Positions 1 through 5,322 of a stretch of DNA of 7,252 nucleotides are shown one piece after another. The notes beneath the pieces are model-generated. The model worked only from the letters and a program-made list of their open reading frames with translations. It was not told the origin of the DNA and did no database searches. Within the stretch, counting starts at the first letter, position 1, and every line of letters begins with the position of its first letter. The stretch is from an uncultured Lachnospiraceae bacterium (GTDB lineage: Bacteria > Bacillota_A > Clostridia > Lachnospirales > Lachnospiraceae): positions 1-7,252 of the forward strand of contig CADBQK010000024.1 in NCBI GenBank assembly GCA_902796775.1, written 5' to 3'. Position numbers and translations under genes: made by a program.

Positions 1-39
1 GGAATTACTTCCAAGACGCCTTTGCCTTTAATAAACAGC

Positions 40-68
40 ATTTTACCCCTAAACATTCAAGCTGTCAA
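40..68 (-). promoter_or_regulatory. Candidate leftward sigma-A-type promoter
   Basis: On the minus strand a perfect -35 hexamer TTGACA (plus-strand 63-68) is followed, after exactly 17 bp, by TAAAAT (plus-strand 40-45), which matches the -10 consensus TATAAT at five of six positions. Transcription would start near position 33 and leave the window to the left, so any gene it serves lies mostly outside. An ATG at 41-39 overlaps the -10 box and opens a short frame running off the edge. That ATG could not be the start codon of a transcript made from this promoter. The call rests on hexamer match and spacing only. Confidence 0.4.
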
Positions 69-277
69 GCATAAATCGAAATGGAACGACAACAAATATC
101 AATATCACCTGAAATGATTGGGGAAACCCAGGTTCATGCTGTTAAATGCCCCCTCTTCTTTCCTTATTTCTTGTTTGTTATTTTTGATACAAGATGAAAA
201 ATCAAAGAATATAAGAAGTTGAAGATAAACATTTGAAAGAGTAAAATAGGAGTATGTTTCGTGAGGCGTCTCCTTTT
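69..277. other. Intergenic stretch without recognisable gene
   Basis: This A+T-rich stretch lies between the leftward promoter candidate and the first hairpin array. I see no open frame with a ribosome binding site. It contains a short inverted repeat TTTGAT/ATCAAA around 183-206. It also has a weak AGGAG/CTCCT pair (248-252 and 270-274) followed by five T residues, which resembles a poor rightward terminator. Neither is strong enough to call. Confidence 0.5.
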
Positions 278-596
278 TCTAATCAGAAATACCTGGAGGA
301 TGAAATCTGATTGTAAATACCTGATAGATGTACAAGATAAAGCAATCAGAATGCCGAATAATCGGGAACTGACTGCCTGCTTAGCCTCTGCCAGCCACTG
401 ACCAGGCAATCATGCTGCACGAATCGAGAAATCTGGTTGCCACTCGCCTGTACTATGGTACACCTGCAGGCAATCAGCTGGCCGAATAATCGGAAATAGG
501 TTGCCTGACACGCCCTCCCTGGCCTCTAAACAGGCAATCATGCTGCACGAATAGAGAAAACTGGTTGCTGTATGCCTAGTATATCCTACGTTTCAA
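278..596. repeat. Hairpin-unit tandem array 1 (five units, 63-64 bp period)
   Basis: Five units of about 37 bp start at 278, 341, 405, 469 and 533, so the steps are 63, 64, 64 and 64 bp. Each unit opens with (GG)CAATCA(G) and closes with its approximate reverse complement, CTGATTGT, CTGACTGCC, CTGGTTGCC, AGGTTGCC and CTGGTTGCT in order. The arms can pair around a loop of about 19-21 nt. Units at 341 and 469 share a core containing CCGAATAATCGG. Units at 405 and 533 match at 34 of 37 positions by hand count, so 341-468 and 469-596 look like an old 128-bp tandem duplication (about 88 of 128 identical by hand). The intervening segments of about 27 bp often carry GCCT or GCCTGT shortly after the right arm. 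The array lies immediately upstream of the nuclease gene. Function is unknown. Confidence 0.8.
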
Positions 597-666
597 TTAT
601 AGACATTTTTAGCTGACCGATAAAAGAATAACTGAATATGAAAAAGAGAGCCTCTATATAACATAA

Positions 667-718
667 ACAGCTTAAGCAAATCTGCTCACGATTATTTACG
701 ACTATTTAAAGAAGCTGT
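667..718. promoter_or_regulatory. Inverted repeat upstream of the nuclease gene
   Basis: ACAGCTT (667-673) and AAGCTGT (712-718) form a perfect 7-bp inverted repeat just before the ribosome binding site of the gene at 742. Between the arms is a 10-bp direct repeat, ACGATTATTT then ACGACTATTT (688-707). A TATAAC box at 657-662 could be a -10 element, but no good -35 is visible. The arrangement could be an operator or a stem in the 5' leader. This is inference from position only. Confidence 0.3.
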
Positions 719-741
719 GTGTAAAAAAAGGAGGATCTCAC

Positions 742-1536
742 ATGCAAGAACTGATAAAAGATCTCCTCTTACAGAGGAAAGAAGAACTGGAAGAACTGAT
801 TGGCCGCGTCCAAGCAAAAGAGGGAAGATATCCTGAAGGAAGACTGAAGATCTGCCGTTCAAAAGGGCGGACACAGTATTATCTGCGTAAAAAACGAAAT
901 GATATTCAGGGAAAATACATTCCAGCATCCAACAAGGCTCTGGCAAAAGATATTGCCCAGCGTGATTATGAAGAAGCTTTAAAAAAAGCTGCTGAACAGG
1001 AATTAAAAAGTATTGCGGCATACCTCGAAAAGAAGCCCTCCTCCACTCCGGAAGATATTTATTATTTACTGTCAGCTGGCAGAAAAGAACTGATAGAGCC
1101 TATTATCATTCCGGATGAAATATTTGTCAGTAATTGGGAAGCTGTCCCCTATGAAAAGAAGGGGTTCCCTGAAGATTTCCCGGACTATTATACTGCAAAA
1201 CAAGAAAGAGTCCGGTCGAAATCTGAAATATTAATCGCTGATTCATTGAGCCGTTTGGAAATTCCATACAGATATGAATATCCCCTGTGCCTGGATGGAA
1301 AAATGATCCATCCGGATTTCATGATCCTGGATGTTCCCAGAAGAAAAGAAATACTCTGGGAGCATCTGGGAATGATGGATTCTCCAGAGTATGTGGAAAA
1401 CTCGCTCTTCCGAATTGCCGATTACGAGAGGAATGGATATACAATCGGACAAAATCTCATCCTGACCTGGGAGACATCCAGAATGCCTTTAAGCACACTG
1501 AAAATCAAGGACACTATTTATAGGTATCTATTGTAG
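742..1536 (+). CDS. Predicted PD-(D/E)XK-type nuclease, standalone, uncharacterised
   Basis: The start is well supported: AAGGAGG at 728-734 sits 7 bases before the ATG. The product is a 264-residue soluble protein with no signal peptide or membrane segment. Residues 1-95 are highly charged and probably helical or coiled-coil (many K, E, R and Q), with a basic patch RSKGRTQYYLRKKR at 39-52. Residues 155-245 look like a restriction-endonuclease fold: RSKSE (158-162, Glu162), HPDF (190-193, Asp192), then WEHLG (206-210, Glu207). These fit the E...PD...ExX pattern of the PD-(D/E)XK superfamily, with a hydrophobic/His position where the classical Lys would stand. Similar C-terminal modules occur at the ends of helicases and in Clostridia hypothetical proteins. 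No helicase, methylase or partner gene is adjacent. The gene lies directly after hairpin array 1. Nuclease activity and biological role are inferred; a substrate cannot be named. Confidence 0.7.
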   Translation: MQELIKDLLLQRKEELEELIGRVQAKEGRYPEGRLKICRSKGRTQYYLRKKRNDIQGKYIPASNKALAKDIAQRDYEEALKKAAEQELKSIAAYLEKKPSSTPEDIYYLLSAGRKELIEPIIIPDEIFVSNWEAVPYEKKGFPEDFPDYYTAKQERVRSKSEILIADSLSRLEIPYRYEYPLCLDGKMIHPDFMILDVPRRKEILWEHLGMMDSPEYVENSLFRIADYERNGYTIGQNLILTWETSRMPLSTLKIKDTIYRYLL

Positions 1537-1554
1537 TTAATTACATAGTTAAAG

Positions 1555-1629
1555 CTGTACCCGCAACTGGAAACTGTTCCCCCAACTGGAAAACATTTGC
1601 AAGGCTGAAAGTGTTCCCGCCGCAAGGGA
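1555..1629. repeat. Degenerate 18-19 bp tandem repeat upstream of MATE gene
   Basis: CTGTACCCGCAACTGGAAA (1555-1573) is followed directly by CTGTTCCCCCAACTGGAAA (1574-1592). A weak copy ending in CAAGGCTGAAA (1593-1610) and a fourth, GTGTTCCCGCCGCAAGGGA (1611-1629), come next. The first two copies differ at only two positions. The phase of 18-19 bp is a little under two helical turns. Its place between the nuclease stop and the MATE gene suggests multiple regulator sites, or simply a decaying repeat. No terminator for the nuclease gene is evident here. Confidence 0.6.
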
Positions 1630-1681
1630 CCAAGTCACAGCGTTGAAATACAAAAGAGAAAAACAGGGAGATAGAAAACCT

Positions 1682-1747
1682 ATGGCCAATACTATGGTTG
1701 AAAACAGAAATCATACAGACATGATGTTAGAGGCAGGTATAATGTGA
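1682..1747 (+). CDS. Possible 21-codon leader ORF overlapping the MATE start
   Basis: An ATG at 1682, preceded by GGGAG (1666-1670, spacing 11), opens a 21-residue frame beginning MANTMVENRNH and ending with TGA at 1745-1747. The stop overlaps the MATE initiation codons (GTG at 1744, ATG at 1747), giving a TGATG junction typical of translational coupling. The peptide shows no signal sequence, no run of a regulatory amino acid and no family I recognise. It may be a leader peptide that helps ribosomes load on the transporter message, a remnant of an older upstream gene, or chance. Support is only the ribosome binding site and the overlap. Confidence 0.3.
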   Translation: MANTMVENRNHTDMMLEAGIM

Positions 1748-3168
1748 TGACCGCTTCTGTGGATAAGGAAGCTTTATTCGCCCGGACACCTGTCCCAAAA
1801 GCATTATATACGATGGCGGTTCCGACGATCATCAGTCAGCTGATCAATCTGATCTACAATATGGTAGATGCTTTTTTTATCGGCCGGACAGGCAATTCTT
1901 ATATGATGGCGGCAACAACGATCACACTGACAATCGTGATGATGAATGTAGCGTTATCCAATCTGTTTGGAATCGGCGGGGGAAGCCTGGTGGCCAGGCT
2001 GATGGGTGCCGGGAAAAAGGATGAAGCTAAAAGTGTCAGTGCTTTTGCAGTTTACGGAGCAATCGTAATTGCGCTGCTTTATGCATCGCTGATCGAAATC
2101 TTTCTCAAACCTGTGCTTTACTTTCTGGGAGCCTCTTCGGCTACGTACGGATATGCCAGAAGCTATGCTCTGATCGTCACAGTGCTTGGTGCTCTGCCCT
2201 CTATCTTATCGCTGGTGCTGGCGCATCTTCTGAGAAACACCGGTTATTCTGCCCAGGCCAGTATGGGACTGAGCGGGGGCGGGATCCTGAATATGATCCT
2301 GGACCCTCTGTTCATGTTTGTCCTGCTGCCAAAAGGACAGGAGGTAGTAGGTGCAGCGATTGCGACCACCTTATCCAATGCGGCTGCATGTATCTATCTG
2401 ATGCTGGCATACCAGCAAGCATCAAAAGAATCTTCTCTCAGCTTCAGCCTGCCCAGTGCCTCCAAAATCGAACGGGAAAACAGGAGAGCACTCTTTGCAG
2501 TGGGTATACCATCAGCTGTACTGACCGGTTTATTTGACGTGGCGAATATCTCTGTCAATATCCTGGCAGCTGCACATAATGATCTGGTTCTTGCTGGCAT
2601 GGGTATTGTCATGAAGGTGGAACGTATCCCGAATGCAGTTAATATCGGAATCTGTCAGGGAATGCTTCCTATCGTGGCTTACAATTATTCATCCGGCAAC
2701 TATAATCGGATGAATGAAGTAATCCGCACTGCCAGAAGAGCAGGCCTTGCAATTTCCGTGCTTTGCATAGCCCTCTTTGAACTGATGGCCGGCTCTGTTT
2801 CCCGTATATTCCTAAGCACTTCTGCAGGTGATGCACAGACAGCACAGACAGCGCTTATAACACTTAGCTACGCCGCTCTCTTCCTGAGGATCCGCTGCAT
2901 CGCTTCACCAGTACAATTCCTCAACTATCATTCCTCCTTCTGTATGCAGGCCATGGGGTACGGCAGAGGAACTCTGCTTCACGCTTTTGTGCGGGAGCTG
3001 GTCTTCTATATTCCCTTTATGAACCTGCTTGACAGAATATTCGGCGAAACAGGACTTGCTGCCGCCCTGCCTGTCGGAGAAGGATGCGGAGCCTTATTTG
3101 CAATCTGGCTTCTTCACCGCTTCCTGAAGAATCGTACGCGTATAAAAGATAAGCTGACCAGAAAGTAA
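1744..3168 (+). CDS. MATE family efflux transporter
   Basis: This 474-residue polytopic inner-membrane protein belongs to the multidrug and toxic compound extrusion family, which exports cationic drugs or metabolites in exchange for Na+ or H+. Family landmarks are clear: IISQLINLIYNMVDAFFIG (29-47), GIGGGSLVARLMGAGKKDEA (76-95), the LLRNTGYS loop (162-169), NMILDPLFMF (183-192) and, in the second half, QGMLPIVAYNYSSGNYNRM (305-323). The two halves (about 20-225 and 247-460) are the expected pseudo-repeats, giving 12 predicted helices. Length is slightly above the usual 440-460, mainly at the basic C-terminal tail. The start could be GTG 1744 or the adjacent ATG 1747; AGAGG (1729-1733) and GCAGG (1733-1737) serve either. 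It lies 207 bp after the nuclease gene, with repeats and a possible leader ORF between. The substrate cannot be deduced. No strong terminator follows. Confidence 0.93.
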   Translation: MMTASVDKEALFARTPVPKALYTMAVPTIISQLINLIYNMVDAFFIGRTGNSYMMAATTITLTIVMMNVALSNLFGIGGGSLVARLMGAGKKDEAKSVSAFAVYGAIVIALLYASLIEIFLKPVLYFLGASSATYGYARSYALIVTVLGALPSILSLVLAHLLRNTGYSAQASMGLSGGGILNMILDPLFMFVLLPKGQEVVGAAIATTLSNAAACIYLMLAYQQASKESSLSFSLPSASKIERENRRALFAVGIPSAVLTGLFDVANISVNILAAAHNDLVLAGMGIVMKVERIPNAVNIGICQGMLPIVAYNYSSGNYNRMNEVIRTARRAGLAISVLCIALFELMAGSVSRIFLSTSAGDAQTAQTALITLSYAALFLRIRCIASPVQFLNYHSSFCMQAMGYGRGTLLHAFVRELVFYIPFMNLLDRIFGETGLAAALPVGEGCGALFAIWLLHRFLKNRTRIKDKLTRK

Positions 3169-3375
3169 CATCTGGCTTTAAGCATGCATTTGTCTCTAAC
3201 ATACATCCGCATCTATCATAACTCCGCCATTACAGCAAATCTGTCTTTATTGCAGATATGTCTTTATTGCAGATCTGTCTTTACCGCAAATCTAATCTGC
3301 CTCTGGCATAATTTGCATCCGGCATGCTTTTCCACAGGCATTCTTTACCTTTACATCTCTTTCAGCGCTGATTCC
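3169..3375. other. Non-coding stretch between MATE gene and hairpin array 2
   Basis: After the MATE stop I find no strong hairpin with a T-run. The open frame that spans 3184-3591 has no ribosome binding site, runs across repeats and has low-complexity composition, so I do not call it a gene. The only structure is the 17-bp tandem repeat listed separately, plus short GCATGC palindromes near 3182 and 3322. Confidence 0.6.
3235..3294. repeat. 17-bp tandem repeat, three and a half copies
   Basis: Copies start at 3235, 3252, 3269 and 3286 (partial): GCAAATCTGTCTTTATT, GCAGATATGTCTTTATT, GCAGATCTGTCTTTACC and GCAAATCTA. The consensus is GCARATMTGTCTTTATT. Copies differ at only a few positions, so the expansion appears more recent than the hairpin arrays. 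It shares no obvious sequence with the 64-bp units apart from the general CTGT motif. It lies just downstream of the MATE gene. Confidence 0.8.
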
Positions 3376-3798
3376 GGCAACCAGATTATACAGATTAAAC
3401 AAACTGATTGCCGGAATACTTACTGTTCATTTCACACATGGCAATCAATTTCCCATTTATTCACTAACCTGGTTGCTCTATACTGTTCATCAAACATATT
3501 CTCAGCAATCATTTCTAAAATAATTGCTAATCTGGTTGTTCTGTTCAGTTCAATCAGGTATGTGCCTGGCAATCAGTTTATCAATTATTAAACTATCTGA
3601 TTGCATATACGATGATCCACCCTCTCACTTAAAGCAATCAGGTTCTGCCAAATCCTATTTTCTGATTGCCTTTGCCTGTTTATCCCTATGAATTGCCGGC
3701 AATCAGATTTGCAAATTTGCTAATCCTGATTGTTATTATCTGTCCATCCTTTTCTGCTATTGACAATCTGATTTCCAGATTTGTAAAGTCTGATTGCC
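3376..3798. repeat. Hairpin-unit tandem array 2 (seven units, 64-65 bp period)
   Basis: Seven units start at 3376, 3440, 3504, 3568, 3633, 3698 and 3762, giving steps of 64, 64, 64, 65, 65 and 64 bp. Each is 36-38 bp, beginning GGCAATCAG or a near match and ending CTGATTGCC or a near match. In the units at 3568 and 3633 the 8-bp arms GCAATCAG/CTGATTGC are perfect. In the first unit pairing extends outward, ATTCCGGCAA against TTGCCGGAAT. Loops differ almost completely between units, while the intervening segments of about 27 bp retain CTGTTCAT-like words (TACTGTTCAT at 3421 and 3481, CCTGTTTATCC at 3675, TCTGTCCATCC at 3739). An extra CAATCAG lies at 3551. Arms and period match array 1. The array sits between convergent genes and contains no credible gene. 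Function unknown. Confidence 0.85.
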
Positions 3799-3893
3799 CT
3801 TATGGGATGATCTGCCTTCCTGTCTAGCTATCTTTCCCGCCAAAAAACAAAAACATATGCTCCACCGCCCGGCAATCTTTCCCTTTAAATCAT
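3799..3893. other. Intergenic stretch after hairpin array 2
   Basis: The 64-bp periodicity stops here: no arm pair is found at the expected position near 3826. A lone half-arm CCGGCAATC occurs at 3869-3877, out of phase with the array. Nothing else is recognised before the terminator. Confidence 0.5.
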
Positions 3894-3925
3894 AAAAAAC
3901 TGCAGACTCACAATAGCCTGCAGTT
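3894..3925 (-). terminator. Intrinsic terminator of the leftward gene cluster
   Basis: On the minus strand AACTGCAG, a 12-nt loop and CTGCAGTT form a perfect 8-bp stem that can extend outward to 11 pairs with one G-U. The run TTTTTT follows at once. It begins about 31 bp after the ATP-grasp stop codon. On the plus strand the same stem is followed by CTTGTTTTTA, so it may also stop rightward transcription coming from the repeat array. Confidence 0.85.
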
Positions 3926-3956
3926 CTTGTTTTTATTAAGCCTCACTATGCTATTT

Positions 3957-5141
3957 TCAGGCCTGGAGGTAGTCGATATACGCCTGAACTTCCTCCAGGG
4001 TCTTAAATCGTGCCATATACATAAAGCGGCCCATCTGAGGCCAGTTCATCTGCGGCATCTCCTCCTGCATGACCATCTGCGCACCGTAACACTCCATGAT
4101 ATCTTCATGAGAATGCTCATACGGACGGTTGTCTTTGCGTCCGAAGTACACGCAGTAATAGCCTTCCTGGTCATAACTGTGACGCAGCTCATTAAAGGTT
4201 ACCATATCGGCATAGATCTGATATACGTCTGCACAATGACCATGATTGATCATATCCGGAGTATAGCCTCCCGGCGGGCGCATGTTGACTTCCAGGCCTA
4301 CATAGTCACCCTTTTTGCCCAGTCCCTTCTTTTCTTTGGTCAATCTGAAAAACTCCAGATGTACAAATCGCCTGTTTACGCCAAAAGCCTTTACGGTTTT
4401 TCTGCCGGCTGCCTGGAGTTTCGGGTCTACTTCCGGACGATTGTAATAATACAGGTTCAGATCGTCATTGACCGCATCCATTACAGGGACAGGAAATTCA
4501 TTCATATTTTCAAACAGAGGCTCGCCATCCTTGTCCAGAATTGCTTCATAGGAAACAAGATCGCCGAAAATGAACTCTTCCATAACATAGGGAATCTGCG
4601 GCAGATCGTCAAAGAAAGCTTTCAGCTGCTCGTCGTCAGAGAGCTTCCAGGTATTTGCCGCGCCAACACCATTGTCCGGCTTGACAATAACAGGATATCC
4701 TGCTTCTTTTATGAACTCCTTCGCTGCTTCGAGTGTGGTGACAGGAATCTGGCGGGCAGTCGGAATCCCACCTTTTAGATACATCTGTTTCATCATGGAC
4801 TTTTCCTTGATAAAACCGATCTTGTCACTCTTGATCCCGGTTTCCACATTAAAATCTGTACGGAGGCGGGCATCCTGCTCCAGCCAGTACTCATTCTGAG
4901 ATTCGATCCAGTCGATCTTCCCGTATTTAAAAGAAAAGAAAGCCACAGCCCGGAAAACCTGATCATAATCTTCCAGAGAGTCTACTTTGTAGTATTCAGT
5001 GAGGGCAGACTTTAGTCCCTCTTCGAGCCCATCGTACGGCGCATCACCAATCCCCAGTACATTGGCTCCGTTTCTGCGCAGCCTGTCACAGAAATTCCAG
5101 TAGGTATAGGGGAAATTGGGGGAAATAAACACAAAATTCAT
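3957..5141 (-). CDS. ATP-grasp domain enzyme, carboxylate-amine ligase-like
   Basis: This 394-residue cytosolic protein starts at an ATG with GGAGG 8-9 bases upstream. An N-terminal pre-ATP-grasp segment (1-110, starting MNFVFISPNFPYTYWNFCDR) is followed by an ATP-grasp fold. YPVIVKPDNGVGAANT (149-164) holds the nucleotide-binding Lys154 and glycine loop, VMEEFIFGDLVSYEA (186-200) is the adenine/hinge strand, and HLEFFR (261-266) with GLEVNMRPPGG (282-292) gives the Mg2+ ligands Glu263, Glu284 and Asn286. The active-site set looks complete. Such enzymes activate a carboxylate as an acyl-phosphate and join it to an amine or thiol; automatic pipelines often call them carbamoyl-phosphate synthase large-subunit-like. 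The true substrate is not visible. It is the last gene before a strong terminator, 181 bp downstream of an esterase gene on the same strand, which suggests related or opposing chemistry on one conjugate. Confidence 0.88.
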   Translation of the reverse strand: MNFVFISPNFPYTYWNFCDRLRRNGANVLGIGDAPYDGLEEGLKSALTEYYKVDSLEDYDQVFRAVAFFSFKYGKIDWIESQNEYWLEQDARLRTDFNVETGIKSDKIGFIKEKSMMKQMYLKGGIPTARQIPVTTLEAAKEFIKEAGYPVIVKPDNGVGAANTWKLSDDEQLKAFFDDLPQIPYVMEEFIFGDLVSYEAILDKDGEPLFENMNEFPVPVMDAVNDDLNLYYYNRPEVDPKLQAAGRKTVKAFGVNRRFVHLEFFRLTKEKKGLGKKGDYVGLEVNMRPPGGYTPDMINHGHCADVYQIYADMVTFNELRHSYDQEGYYCVYFGRKDNRPYEHSHEDIMECYGAQMVMQEEMPQMNWPQMGRFMYMARFKTLEEVQAYIDYLQA

Positions 5142-5249
5142 AAGCTGCCCTCCTCTCTCAGGAAATGATTACAGTGTACCGGTATTTATATGCATACATA
5201 GGAATACAGTTCTCCCTGCTTCCAGGTACTGACTGCGGTTTTCGTCCGG

Positions 5250-5310
5250 AATACCATTTTTTTGCCAAAGCTGAAACCGGCTTTTCACCCGGGCTGAAAC
5301 TGGTATTATA
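5250..5310 (-). promoter_or_regulatory. Candidate extended -10 promoter and structured leader for the ATP-grasp gene
   Basis: On the minus strand TGATATAAT (TATAAT at plus-strand 5305-5310) is an extended -10 element just inside the esterase-ATP-grasp gap; no good -35 is visible. A perfect 7-bp inverted repeat, AATACCA (5250-5256) and TGGTATT (5301-5307), overlaps it. Between the arms the plus strand repeats CTGAAACYGG at 5271-5280 and CTGAAACTGG at 5294-5303, with a looser TTGAAACTAG at 5318-5327. A transcript from here would have a leader of about 155 nt before the ATP-grasp ATG. I do not recognise a known riboswitch class in it. Confidence 0.35.
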
Positions 5311-5322
5311 TCAAAGTTGAAA

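Noticed and set aside
1..41. Minus-strand ATG at 41-39 opening a frame (MLFIKGKGVLEVI) off the left edge
   Set aside because: The AGGGG upstream is only 4 bases from the ATG and the start overlaps the -10 box of the promoter candidate; 13 codons are too few to judge.
1..117. Plus-strand open frame from the window edge to TGA at 115, possibly the end of an upstream gene
   Set aside because: Only 38 codons, no family resemblance, and an apparent leftward promoter lies within it.
248..278. Rightward intrinsic terminator
   Set aside because: The stem is only 5 bp with a 17-nt loop; the T-run is short and no rightward gene precedes it.
164..409. 81-codon leftward open frame
   Set aside because: It crosses hairpin array 1, lacks a convincing ribosome binding site and resembles no known protein.
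3184..3591. 135-codon rightward open frame
   Set aside because: No ribosome binding site, runs through the 17-bp repeat and the hairpin array, and has a composition of translated repeats.
278..3798. CRISPR arrays, because of about 37-bp units separated by about 27-bp segments
   Set aside because: CRISPR repeats are nearly identical within an array and spacers are unrelated. Here the unit cores differ widely, the spacers are related to one another, and no cas gene is present.
3376..3798. Integron attC sites
   Set aside because: No integrase gene, no gene cassettes between units, and no recognisable attC core-site sequences; the units are too short and too regularly spaced.
3927..4778. 283-codon rightward open frame
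   Set aside because: It lies antisense to the well-supported ATP-grasp gene and over its terminator, has no ribosome binding site and no recognisable domain.
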